Positions 34,513 through 44,883 of a stretch of DNA of 64,000 nucleotides are shown in pieces (the stretch's first letter is position 1; every line of letters starts with the position of its first letter). This DNA comes from Channallabes apus (Eukaryota > Chordata > Actinopteri > Siluriformes > Clariidae). Position numbers and translations under genes: made by a program. The stretch spans positions 31,299,651 through 31,363,650 of the forward strand of contig CM060118.1 in the NCBI GenBank assembly GCA_030522415.1. Reading direction: 5' to 3'. Below the pieces are notes generated by a model, which worked only from the letters and a program-made list of their open reading frames with translations, searched no databases and had not been told where the DNA came from.

Positions 34513-35221
34513 GTTTGTATGCATGTGTGTATGTGGTGTGTTTACATGCATCCATCCATCGATCTATCCATCTAATGTGATGTCATATACATGCATATAT
34601 GCCGCATTTCCTAAGGCTCAACTACCTTTAAAAACTCCTAATGTAATTTAATGTAAAGTTTTCATTTATTCCAAACTTTATAAATATCTAGGTCTTTTAA
34701 ATTCAAATTGAAAGAAAGAAACTTGGTTTAGCTGTAGGATGAATACATCCTGTACATACATATGAAATGCATACATACAGTACATGCACATACAGATCTG
34801 GCCTTTAAAAACGCACGTTTTTCAGAAAAGGGATCCCACGACTTGCTGTGGCTTCCCGCTGTGAAAATGCTCTTCATTACCTGTAGGGGGCAGTCGTGTT
34901 TCAGTCTGAAGTATTGTGTGTCTACTGAAGCCGAACATGTTAGGCGCCCATTGATAGCAAACGACAGAGCTCATAAACGTGTCAAGCTCAAACTGATATG
35001 TATTTATTCTTCATTTTTTTCTCTCCTTCAATGATGCTACTTCTTTGACTGCGCTTTCTCTGTTCGGAATTATTATTATTATTAGTAGTAGTAGTTCTCT
35101 GAATTTATCGTTATTATTCTTATTATTATTGTAACCCACCCGCGCGTGTGCAAATAGACTACAAAGATGTATGATATATTAGCCTAAAACATTATTGTTT
35201 TAGTGTGTTAATGCGCTCTAA
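34513..35221. other. Upstream intergenic stretch
   Basis: Unassigned, with TATT repeats at 35070-35130. ACCTGTAGGGGGCAG at 34879-34892 loosely resembles a CTCF core with one mismatch. Confidence 0.4.
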
Positions 35222-35225
35222 ATAT

Positions 35226-35310
35226 AAACAGGCACGGGTGTGGCTCAGTGGTTAGGTGATTCGGCCGCCATGCGGTCGACCCGGGTTTGATTCCCGAAGT
35301 ACCGGTTTGT
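35226..35310 (+). repeat. tRNA-like SINE head or tRNA relic
   Basis: Box A-like TGGCTCAGTGG and box B-like GGTTTGATTCC are 45 bp apart. An anticodon-type stem, CGGCC/GGTCG, encloses a 7-base loop with CAT, but the D-stem fails and the base before the anticodon is C. It is not a credible functional tRNA. It is similar in sequence to 38614-38693 (opposite strand). Confidence 0.6.
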
Positions 35311-35407
35311 ACTAAATGCATGTTTGCAATTGAGATTTTTTTTCTTAAGCTATGAAACGCATTAGCACTCACCTCACAGTTGCTATAATTTAATGATAAT
35401 CATAAGC

Positions 35408-35745
35408 AAAAAGTGTAAAACAACGGATTCACATTTATTACATTTTCACCCAGAGCGGGATTCGAACCAGGGTCTGGACGATTTTATACTATTATTTAAG
35501 CAACGCCACACCACGTGGAAAGCCGCAAAAATGCTTCAATTTCATTGACTGTCACTGAGTGTCAGCTATTCACGACTGGCCCGCGGCGGCAAGCCGTGAA
35601 TAGCTGGAACTCAGTGACAGCCAATGAAATTGAAGCATTTTCCATGTGGTGTGGCGTATAATAGTATAAAATCGTCCAGACCCTGGTTCGAATCCCGCTC
35701 TGGGTGAAAATGTAATAAATGTGAATCCGTTGTTTTACACTTTTT
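35408..35745. repeat. 338-bp near-perfect palindrome with Pol III B boxes in both arms
   Basis: The left arm 35408-35574 and right arm 35595-35745 are inverted copies around a 20-base spacer. The outer 88 bases match exactly. Inward differences are two short insertions (near 35498 and 35522) and a few substitutions. Each arm contains GGTTCGAATCC, a perfect box B, pointing toward the outside. A transcript would fold into a long hairpin. The arms may derive from a tRNA-headed SINE or foldback element, but I do not recognise the family. Confidence 0.9.
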
Positions 35746-35746
35746 T

Positions 35747-35767
35747 CCCTAATCCTAACCCTAACCC
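35747..35767 (-). repeat. Short telomere-like tract
   Basis: CCCTAATCCTAACCCTAACC abuts the right end of the palindrome. Confidence 0.8.
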
Positions 35768-36024
35768 AGTCCGTCACTGCATATTACACTAAAGTAATAG
35801 TAGTAGTACACTAAAGAAATGTTGGGTTGTTTATGCTGGGACAAATATAATTTATATATTAAATTAAATTCTTAACATTTTAATGGTTAGTGATTGTTGC
35901 AGACATTCACACAATTTTTGGGAGAAGGGATTGGCTTGTACTGGAGGCCAGAGTTTGTTTGTTTTTTTTAATGAGACAATACAAAAAAATACAGAACATG
36001 TTAAACACATTTAAGAATAATAAC

Positions 36025-36480
36025 TGCAGCAATAAAAAAAATTTTTTTTTTTCATTAATTAGAAATAAGAACTATAGATTTGAGAGTCCAAAGAAAGGTT
36101 AAAATACACAAGAGGATTGAAATTAAGTATAAACCGTGAAAAGATAAAAGATAATAAAAGATTATTAAATTGAATTAATTTAAGAGAGTTTAAAATTGAG
36201 GTCATTTCTAGAAGGAAAAGATGGAAATACAATTGTTCCTTTTTAATTCTCTGTTTATGTATAAAGTATTTTGAATGTAAAATAAAATAATTAACAACAA
36301 ATTCAAGCGGTTTATTTTCCGCATTCTCATAATAAAAGATTATATCTTTAATCGTAAAGGAGTGAGATACATTAAAGTGGTTCAAGAGGTGGCTTTTTAA
36401 AAGAGTTAAGAAACAAACAAATGAATCAGAGACTCGTTTAATGTATCACAAAAAGAACATTTATCCTATATGAATAAAAC
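36025..36480 (-). pseudogene. L1-type LINE, ORF2 C-terminus and 3' end
   Basis: Minus-strand translation (36385 to 36059) includes FVVNYFILHSKYFIHKQ and EMTSILNSLKLIQ, which resembles the C-terminus of fish L1/Tx1-type ORF2. Further upstream a frameshifted segment keeps CSFCD..ESLIHLF, like the terminal Cys/His knuckle. It is 5'-truncated, with a poly-T/A-rich 3' end near 36025-36055. Parts of the same 3' end occur inside the hAT-like copies at 47.4 and 55.7 kb. Confidence 0.72.
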
Positions 36481-37136
36481 AGTATTAGAGACAAATATAT
36501 GATATGGTAGTATATATACAATGAAAAAGCTATTTACACATGAGTGCTCAAATGTAAAGCAAACGCAATTATTAATTTATTGTGTATATTTAACTTCATT
36601 CAGCCGTTTAAGTTATATGAAAAACAACGTGCCCACCAGCCCACTATTATTTATCTATATATTATCTATTATTATTTTCTCAGTATAAATAAATGTTTTG
36701 GGTTTTAAGAACTCCATCAAAAGAGCAAAGACAAACTTAGAAGGAGTGGAAGGTCAGAAACCGCAATGGAGAATACTGCAGTATGACATGGTGTTAACTG
36801 CTCTGTGTGTGTGGCGGGGTGTGTGTGTATTAAACGGAGAAATGCAGGAGCGCGCGCACACACACACCCCTCTCCATCTACAAATGCTTTAACAGTTTTC
36901 TTGTAAATCGTTGATTAAACCTATGAACACGGCTGTTCAGCATCAGTGCTAAACACAAGCACAGCGTCTGTTTTTGTCCTTAACTACAATACTTCAATAC
37001 GTTAATAATTAATTTATTTTGCTGAATAAGGTAATAAGCGATACCAAATAAAATAAACCAAACCAGTAAGTTAAGTAAGTGTTCCATACATTAAAGTACT
37101 GTGTGTACAACCAAGTGCCCTATAGCAAACATAGTT
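36481..37136. other. Upstream intergenic stretch
   Basis: AT-rich, a short CA tract at 36855-36867, otherwise unassigned. Confidence 0.45.
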
Positions 37137-37290
37137 ATGGCGCTTTTCCACTGCATAGTACGACACGACACGGTTCAGTTCTACTCACATTTGGGGGGTT
37201 TTCCACTGGGAACAGTACATAGTACCTGTTCCTTTTTTCAGTACCACCTCAGCCGAGGTTCCAAGCGCGGTTCCACGCTAGTTTAGAAAA
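37137..37290. repeat. Fragment of a common fish DNA-transposon-like repeat
   Basis: GGCGCTTTTCCACTGCATAG, GGTTTTCCACTGGGAACAG and AGTACCACCTCAGCCGAGG are phrases of a widespread fish repeat that begins at GCTTTTCCACTGCA. The right end is missing. The superfamily cannot be settled here. Confidence 0.5.
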
Positions 37291-37632
37291 AAAAAAATGC
37301 TGTCTTTTAATTGAAGTGTGGGAAACATATTTTCCTTGGCATCAAGAAAATCGGTTTCCCTCTTCCTACTGGCTTTGGAAGTATCAGGGATGTCTGAAAT
37401 TGCCTCAGAGACATGTGTACATGGGGCAAAGGTAGCACAATGCACAGAATGTTTTTTAAAAACAATGTCTTTCAGTTGAAGTATGGGAAACATATTTTCC
37501 TGGGCATCAAGAAAATCTGTTTCCCCCTCCCTACTGGCTGTGGAAGTATCATGGACGTCTGAAATGGCCTCAGAGACATGTGTGCTTAGGTAATACAGTG
37601 AGATGATGTTTTTAAAAAAACACTATTTTTAA
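37278..37632 (-). other. 165-bp tandem repeat with an open frame, unknown protein
   Basis: Two full units and part of a third, period exactly 165 bp (compare 37403 and 37568). The minus strand is open through both full units for about 115 codons. Each unit contains THVSEAISD and ETDFLDA, then ENMFP and LQLKD. The units differ at about a dozen sites, mostly amino-acid-changing. No start codon, splice sites or family are recognised. It could be duplicated exon sequence of an unknown gene, part of a transposon gene, or a minisatellite that happens to stay open. Confidence 0.5.
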
Positions 37633-38289
37633 CAAGAGACTCCTGGAAATCAATTCACCCAGTTAACATTTGTAATAAACTTCAAGTTTCCGAAATTAAA
37701 GAAAAATAACCAATTCAGATACATTATTTAATGTAAAATGCTATTATAATATGTGCTATGCCAATTGTTTATGTCTGTTTTATCATGGATATCCATACAG
37801 TATATCATGGAGTATCCTGGTTATCACTCTACCCTTGAGTTACATGCTATAATAAATTACAAAGGATAACCTTAAATATATTTAGAATGAATCAGTATCA
37901 CATCCATCATCACTGAAAATAGCGGCTTAAAACGTCTGAATTATCTTCAAATATACAAAAAAAAAAAAAAAGCGAAAAGACACTCGATTATTTTGCATAG
38001 ATCATTTGCTTAATTCACAAAGTTCGTAAAAACACTTTAAAACGAGAGAAAAACTGTTAAAATCCTTGTTCGCCTTCTCAGCGTATTGAGCGTATTTAGC
38101 GAGTGACGTCATGATTTGAATCTGCGCGCGACCGGGGAAACATAGGGACACTGAATTTCCCGGAACACTGGTATAGATAAATTACAGATGTTACTGTGTC
38201 TTTAAGGATTATTAAAGATGACTTGAAAAATCTAATTCTAATTTTGTCACAAACACAGTGCGATATGTAGTAAAATGTTTATAAACGTG
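37633..38289. other. Upstream intergenic stretch
   Basis: Poly-A at 37958-37973. Unassigned otherwise. Confidence 0.45.
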
Positions 38290-38365
38290 TGCTTTCGAGG
38301 TGAGTTTTGAACTCGGTGTTGCTTCACCTAAACTACACGCACTAATCGATTGCGCCACTGGAGCC
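38290..38365 (-). pseudogene. tRNA pseudogene resembling tRNA-Ile(UAU)
   Basis: The minus strand starts GGCTCCAGTGGCGCAATCGA, matching the 5' half of eukaryotic tRNA-Ile(UAU), with a pairable D-stem (GCGC/GTGC). The anticodon arm does not pair, the T-arm is reduced to GAGTTCAAAACTC, and the 3' acceptor has two extra bases. Not a functional tRNA. Confidence 0.65.
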
Positions 38366-38613
38366 ACACAACAGTTGCTCTTATAAACTCATATGAATGA
38401 CAATGGAATATAGAACGTGCGAGTTCACGACCATGTATGACGACCAAATAGAAATATTTTTTCATATACATGTATACTTTTATATTGTTTATTTTATAAT
38501 AAAATTAGTTTCGTCTAATTTTTCATCATAAATAATATTTATTTGTATTATATATAAATGTTATTTGCATATTGCATATTTGCAAATGTAATATAAATCT
38601 AATATATTTGATA

Positions 38614-38693
38614 GTGATTCCCTGGCTGGGAATCGAACCCGGGTCTACCGCATCGTAGACGAATTACCTACTGTACCACTGAACCACACCAGT
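38614..38693 (-). repeat. tRNA-like relic or SINE head
   Basis: The minus strand has TGGTTCAGTGGTAC (box A region), a TCTAC/GTAGA anticodon-type stem and GGTTCGATTCC (perfect box B). The D-arm has extra bases, so it is unlikely to be a working tRNA. It resembles both tRNA-Gly and the relic at 35226. Confidence 0.6.
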
Positions 38694-39689
38694 GCCAGTG
38701 TATAGTTTGATAACCAGCCGTGGTTAAATAATGGATGAAAAAATTATTCAATGCTGGACACAAACAGCAAATATGATGATTATTATAAAAAGCCCGAAGA
38801 ACGTCGTATTCATAAAATAATATTTACTTAATATGATAATATATATTGTTAATTTATGTCCAGTGGCGGTTCGACACTGAATTGCTCCCCGGGCGAGACT
38901 TCCTCCCGGCGCCTCCCCGCCCCCTCAAGGCGCCACTTGGTCCGGCTTTTAGATAAAGTCCTTCCATGCGCCACCTGGCGGATATTCAGGGAAGCACAAC
39001 ACATTTATTTAAATTCCCGAATGTTGCTTACGGGAAGCCGCGCGCTAAATTGAGGTATCTCTGCGGGAAAACACGCGCATTCTTAACGGCCACATCTGTA
39101 CACGTCTACTAGGGGTGTTACAGATCGCAGTAATGCCGAACCATGCGGATCACAACCCATGACCCATGGATTAATTGCTCGTTTTTTTAAACTTGCAGAT
39201 TAATCTTACATTTTTAAAGATCACAGGGTGATTCTGACAATATTGTTTTTGAAGTAATTAATTAGCCAAACACCACCAAAAGTCTGATGTGTCATTCAAA
39301 TTGCATGTATGGGAGCATTTTGGCTTCTGTGTAAAATATAATGACGGAAGAAGGAAGAAAACGGTTATGTGTAGGCACTGAGGTGCGAAAAAGCCGTATG
39401 AAAAAGGCAATACATCGAGCATGGCCACATATCTGCAGTGGCATCACCCTTGTGTGCTGTAACAGGATGCAAACCGGAACAATCGTAGCAAGCTCACCGG
39501 TCCATTTAAATAGCCCTTTGCACCAGAATCAGAGCGGGCTAAAGCGATTCCCAAATCTATCAGGTGTTTATCGCAGCAAACATGAGGCCATACTCTGTTG
39601 TTAAAAACATTTTGAACATTTTGGATTTAAAAACATGTTGAAAGTGTTCGAGGCACGCTACGAAATACCCACACGCACACACACATACA
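38694..39689. other. Intergenic stretch with a GC-rich patch
   Basis: At 38857-38985 a GC-rich block starts CCAGTGGCGGTTCGACACTG and includes GCGCCACCTGGCGG (38968-38981), which on the minus strand resembles a CTCF core. The block looks like a dispersed repeat of unknown family. At 39112 TAGGGGTGTTACAG may be one end of a hAT element; no partner found. Confidence 0.4.
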
Positions 39690-40168
39690 TACTAACAGAA
39701 ACACAGCTCTGTCGGGATTCTTTTCAAAGGTAAAGTGCAGATTCATTGGTTTTATTTCTACTTCACATTTTGAATGAATTATTTTTATATAACCTAGACT
39801 CAGCAGTGCGATTAATTAAAGCCTTCAGCAACGTGATCATGAGTATGAGCTGACTGCATGTAAGCAAGCCCAATAAAAATTTGTACCGCATTCTCAAGGT
39901 CCGATTTAACACGCACACATACGCATTCACAGACATGCACACACACTCATGGAGTGCGGCCACAGCCTCAGGGTCACAGTATGTGTAGGGGATGTGTTTT
40001 GCTCAGAATAAGCAATTTCCCTCTGGAATTAAGGAAGTTCTTTGAATCTTGAATATGAATATGTTGGGTTGTGGAACGAATAATCAGAGTTTCCTTTATT
40101 TCTTATGGGGGAAATTCACTTTAATATACTAGTGTTTTGATTTAAAAGCATGCTTCCGGAACGTACAT
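39690..40168. mobile_element. Second copy of the CCTTGGATTGCG-type MITE, interrupted
   Basis: The left part (39705-39791, GATTCTTTTCAAAGGTAAAG) and right part (40063-40168, CATGCTTCCGGAACG) match consecutive internal segments of 32922-33216. They are separated by about 270 bp of inserted LINE-like sequence. The outer ends are missing. Confidence 0.72.
39792..40062 (+). mobile_element. 5'-truncated LINE 3' end inserted in the MITE
   Basis: Ends AATTTCCCTCTGGAATTAAG and TTCTTTGAATCTTGAAT, a typical non-LTR retrotransposon tail. It is about 270 bp, inserted between two halves of the MITE. An inverted relative lies at 40432-40640. Confidence 0.6.
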
Positions 40169-40431
40169 ACATAAATATGCACTGTACTGTATGGTGTATA
40201 TACAAAAACACACACACACTGTATACTGTATATAAAAATACACACTAGATAACAGTTTTCACATGTGTGTTTTTATATATACAGTGTGTGTGTGTGTGTT
40301 TGTACAGTATATACACCGAAATTTTTCACTCATTGATACAGAGAGCAGTTCAAAATGAAAGAGGGCGAGTAATGCGCAGATGAGCTGCTCACCAACTAAC
40401 GGCTAACGGTCCTGTAATCACCTGCAGCAGG

Positions 40432-40640
40432 AGCAAAACACATCCCCTACACATCCTGTGACCCTGAGGCTGTGGTCACACTCCATGAGTGTGTGTGCAT
40501 GTCTGTGAATGTGTAAGTGTGTTAAATCAGACCTTTTGAGAATGCGGTACAAATTTTTTGGGGGCCTGCTCACATGCAGTCAGCTCATACTCATGATCAC
40601 ATTGCTGAAACCTTTAATTAATCGGACTGTTGAGATCTGT
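40432..40640 (-). repeat. Inverted partner of the 39.8-kb LINE fragment
   Basis: The reverse complement follows 39800-40005 closely, sharing GATCATGAGTATGAGCTGAC, TTTGTACCGCATTCTCAA and GTGTAGGGGATGTGTTTTGC. It lacks the terminal tail. The two form a 205-bp inverted repeat about 430 bp apart. Confidence 0.82.
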
Positions 40641-40929
40641 TTCAACGAAACCCAGTACCAAATTTGTGCACATACGGCATGTTAATTTCCAAAATAACAC
40701 TGAATTATTGAACTTTATGATTATTTAATGACTCTACTGACAAGTTTATGAGAGAATGTGCAAAGTGCTACTGTTGTATTGTAACCATGGCTATATATCT
40801 CTAACTGACAACAGTATCACCTGTGGCTTCTGGGGGATGTAGGCTGCAGAGATGGACAATCAGTAATACATGATTTATGTTGTGTATTTATATCTTGTGC
40901 TGTATTTAAAAAGAAAATGATAAAGTTAT

Positions 40930-41235
40930 GGTGGCGCGGTGGTGTAGTGGTTAGCACTGTCGCCTTGCACCTCCAGGGTCCGGGTTCGATTCCCGGCCAG
41001 GCTCGATTCCCGTCTCTGTGTGCATGGAGTTTGCATGTTCATCCCCGTGCTTGGTGGGTTTCCTCCAGGTACTCCGGTTTCCTCCCACAGTCCAAAGGCA
41101 TGCAGATTAGGCTAACTGGCGTTCCCAAATTGACCATAGTGTGTGAATGAGTGTGTGTGTGTACTCTGCGATGGACTGGCACGCTGTCCAGGGTGTACCC
41201 TGCCTCGTGCCCTGAGATGAATGAATGAATGAATG
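40930..41235 (+). repeat. SINE family 1, full length, youngest copy
   Basis: tRNA-like head with GTGGTGTAGTGGTTAGCAC (box A) and GGTTCGATTCC (perfect box B). The body has GTTTCCTCCCACAGTCCAAA and a (TGAA)n tail. It is flanked by a perfect 14-bp duplication AATGATAAAGTTAT (40916-40929 and 41236-41249), partly shared with the tail. Other copies lie at 8018, 25733, 28905, 31198, 43282, 53149 and 55207. Confidence 0.95.
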
Positions 41236-41559
41236 AATGATAAAGTTATATAACTTACAAATACATGCATTCTTGAACACTGGATACTCGTTAATCTCGT
41301 TTTTTTTTTTTTTTTTTTTCAACTAATGTCTTAAATCAAAATTGAGGTGGGTACAGTACAAGTACGTACATTAAAAACGTTCACACACCAAGCATGAAGT
41401 TGTCACCCGGAACGTGAGTACAACGTAATTGTAAGTAACTGACGCTTCTCAACCTTCAAAAAATACATTCCAAAGTTTAGAAAAAGCCGTATGTCTACTA
41501 CAGTATAAGCGTTGGTGACCTTCACAAGCCAGACACAGGATTTAAAAAGTACCACAGAG

Positions 41560-42496
41560 TAGGGTTGGGTACCGAAACCCGGTGCCAATACGGCACCGGT
41601 ACCTATAGAACCGGTATGTACCGGACCGAAACAGAATGAGAATTTCGGTGCCTCATTTCGGTGCCACTTAAATGCCTGAACTGTCGATTGAAATATTTGT
41701 TCTCTAGATTCATATATTTTTGTAGATTAATCGTTTATTAGATTAAATAAAAAAATTAAAAGCACAAATCATCCGGAAATGAGAGACCATCCGACATGCG
41801 CGTGAATGCAGCAACTAACGTTACACTCGCTCTGACGGCAGCAGGCGGTCTACCGATAGCTTAGCATGCTAAATTAAACAACAGACGGAGGCACCGTGGT
41901 TAACAGCTTGTGGACAACAGCTGGCGCTATCAGTGTGGACGACCCTCAGTCTCAGTCACACCAACTGTAGCAAAAACGAGTCACCGATTATGATGCCGAC
42001 AGCGGAAGCAGGTCAGTAGTAGGATAATGTAATGTTAATAGCAAAATGCAAATCTTGCATTCGTGCTAACAAATAGTCAAACGATTTGTAAAAAACTAAT
42101 GTAACATGGATTCTGTTTATAATTATGGCTTTCCAGCCTGTACTAGTAGCACTACAACAGTGACCCCATTTACCATTGTAAAGAAGGCTATACATGTCCT
42201 GTGCAGAGCAATAAGTCAGGAAAGGAGTCGTAATTTGACAGAAAAGGCAAATATGGTGAAATTTCTGCAAAAGAATTGCTAAAATTTGAAGCTTACATAT
42301 TCATATATACTTTAAGCTTTTAATATATTGTTAAATTTTAAGCATAAAATTTTTTGTTCAATAAACAATTTGTTCATTCTTGAGTCATCCACTATCATTT
42401 TGTGGCTTAAAAGTATCGGTTCAGGCACCGGTACCGTTTTCAAAGTATCGATTTGGCACCGGTATCGAAAAAAAAACCAAACGTTACCCAACCCTA
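41560..42496. mobile_element. hAT-type element with AGGGTTGGGTACC ends
   Basis: The left TAGGGTTGGGTACCG and right ACGTTACCCAACCCTA are inverted, with further paired CGGCACCGGTACC blocks inside. Flanks CCACAGAG and CCACCGAG (7 of 8) fit a hAT duplication. 937 bp, with no transposase frame. Confidence 0.9.
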
Positions 42497-42504
42497 CCAC
42501 CGAG

Positions 42505-43281
42505 TTCCCAATACCAAAGAAGAGGGAGGTCAAACAGTTAAAAATGTGGTATCAGAAACTGTAATTTGTCAAACTTTTCACAGCATGCAAACGGCACTAC
42601 AGTATGTGTCATTAAACATCAAGTGTCTGAGCTGAGCTGAGATGAATCATCATAGCATACACACCCTCAGCACTGCAAACAGGAAAAAAACAAAAAACAA
42701 AAAAACACCTTATACCCCGGGGTAAAATCTACAGTTGAATTATTTTAATAAAACTCGGATGTGAATTTCTGTACGTCAGAGCTGGAAACATCACTTGCAT
42801 GCAATATTCCTTCTATCCTGTAATCCTTGCTGAAATTCACGGAGGGTGCCAATAATTCTGAACACCATGACTAGGTTTTCTTGGCTACATGAAAGCTCTC
42901 CAGTGATTTGGATCAGTTATAGGAGGTTACATTCCAGTGTGATTTCACCATGTCACACTGACACACTTCCAACGCAGCAGTGTACGGAAAGTAGGTCAAA
43001 AGCCACGCATGGAGACCCTCACACTCTCCTTGACACACATACACACCCAATATTCTCATCCACCCTATTTTCAGCACAGCGATGGATTTGACTTAGACAG
43101 CATGTGTAAAATGTGTAAATGTATGTTTCTACAGACACGTTCATAAATACACAACATGAGATGAGAATCTGATTGGTCAGATGAGGTGAATAATTTCTGC
43201 AAGATCAAACAGACATGAATGATATCTTAATATTAATGAGCTCGTTCTAATACTTGATTTTTTTTTCTCTAACAATAGACA
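42505..43281. other. Upstream intergenic stretch
   Basis: Unassigned. No exon, RNA gene or transposon end recognised. Confidence 0.45.
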
Positions 43282-43519
43282 TGGTGGCTTAGTGGTTAGG
43301 ACTGTGGCCTCGCATCTTCAAGGTCCGGGTTTAATTTCTGCCTCAGTTTGCATGTTCTACTCATGATTGATGGGTTTCCTCCTGGTGCTAATTGGCGGAA
43401 TGTGAGTGTGTGCGCGCGCGCGCCCTGTGATGGATTGGCACCCCGTCCAGGGTGTACCCCACCTCCATGCCCCCGGACGCTGTATATACAGGATAAAACG
43501 GTAAAGACGATGAGTGAGC
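43282..43519 (+). repeat. SINE family 1, internally deleted
   Basis: Head GGTGGCTTAGTGGTTAGGAC and box B-like GGTTTAATTTC, then GATGGGTTTCCTCCTGGTG, GGATTGGCACCCCGTCC and a GGATAAAACGGTAAAGACG tail. Confidence 0.85.
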
Positions 43520-44226
43520 AATAGCTCCTACACGGAGACTGGCACAGCGGATACGCCACATATTCTAAAACTAATAATAAGCAAGTTTAAAAAGATGTTG
43601 TTTAACAAAGTAAAAGGTATAAACGTTGATGTGGTGATGCTTTGTCAGGAGACATGTACTTTTATGGACGGTTTATGGACAGAATCTCAGTCATAACCAT
43701 TCAGGAAAGTCCAGAGCAGGGGTGTCGACGCTTTATGAGCGAGAGAAAGAACAGGAAACAACTTGTCCCTTGGTCTAACTATAATCATGAGATAAATGTG
43801 TGATGTGTCATTCATTAATAAATTCAACTTTGTAATCCGTAGCAAATCAATGTGGCGTAAGTGAAATAACACACACCAGACCATGCTCTTGTGTATTTAA
43901 CTTATGACTTGCATAATGAACAGAACTATTTAACACACAGCAAAGGCTTTACATGACTCTACTACATGAATATTTCAGTCTGTAGCCCCAACTGTTCCAG
44001 AATGTCACTTCTGGTATAAAATGGGTTTAATCTGCAAACATGACACCCTTGATTAGCGTTCTATGTATTAGCTCAGTACTTTCACACTACTGGCTGCGGC
44101 ACGAATCCCAGAACACTTGACCCCAAATTCCGGTACGTTTGTGTAATATGAACACTGCGTATACTGGAAAAGGTGGTCCCAAGCTCAGTCCAAATCAAAC
44201 ATGAAAGCCGACTGTACCTGAACAAG
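43520..44226. other. Upstream intergenic stretch
   Basis: Nothing assigned. Confidence 0.45.
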
Positions 44227-44228
44227 TA

Positions 44229-44881
44229 CACTATCTGGACAAAAGTATTTGGCCAATACAATGACATAGTTTCCAAATAAATGTACTTCAATATGGACTT
44301 GGTCCCCCTTTTGCAGCTATAATAGGTTCCACTTATCTTGGAAGGCTTTGGAGTGTTTGGACAAGAAGGCCTGGCTCGCAATCTCCGTTCCAGTTCATCC
44401 CAAAGATGCTACAGTAGTTAGGATTGAGGTCAGGGTTAAGTTCTTCCACACCAAACTATTAAGATATCAAACCATGTCTTTATGGTCCTTGCTTTAGGGT
44501 GCAATCATGGTGGAATAGAAAAGGTCCTTCCCCAAACTGGGGGCACAAAGTTGGAAGCATAGCATTGTCCTAGATATCTTTGTATGCTGAAGCATTAAGG
44601 TTGAATTTCCATTTACGGCATCCAGCAGACATTATCCAGAGCGACTTACGTTTTTATCTCATTATACATCTGAGCATGTGAGGGTTAAGGGCCTTGCTCA
44701 AATGGTCCAACAGTGGAAACTTGGTGGTGGTAGTGGTGAGGTTTGAGCCTGGTACCTACAGTACCTATCCAGAGTCCAATGCCTTAATTATTGAATTCAG
44801 GTGTTTCGATCAATCCCCAGTAGTTAACAAGTTTTGCCAAATACTTTTGTCCAAGTTCTTTGAATCTTGAATCATATAGTG
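44229..44881 (-). mobile_element. Tc1-like element, internally deleted, with SINE inside
   Basis: The outer end CACTATCTGGACAAAAG follows TA at 44227-44228; the right end ATATAGTG is followed by TA at 44882-44883. Inner blocks (AGAAGGCCTGGCTCGCAATC, CATGTCTTTATGGTCCTTGC, TATGCTGAAGCATTAAGG) match the antisense transposase of this family. Most of the gene is deleted. The SINE at 44609-44805 lies within. Confidence 0.82.
44609..44805 (-). repeat. SINE family 2 copy inserted in a Tc1-like element
   Basis: TTATCCAGAGCGACTTACG, GAGGGTTAAGGGCCTTGCTC and CCAATGCCTTAATTATTGA follow the order of 29156-29343. The tRNA head at the right is degraded. Confidence 0.85.
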
Positions 44882-44883
44882 TA

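Noticed and set aside
35226..35310. Functional tRNA with CAT anticodon
   Set aside because: D-stem absent, C at the base before the anticodon, acceptor stem does not pair.
36059..36385. 108-codon frame as a host protein
   Set aside because: Matches the C-terminus of an L1-type LINE ORF2 and is flanked by more LINE sequence.
38290..38365. Functional tRNA-Ile gene
   Set aside because: The anticodon stem does not pair, the T-arm is damaged and the acceptor 3' half has extra bases.
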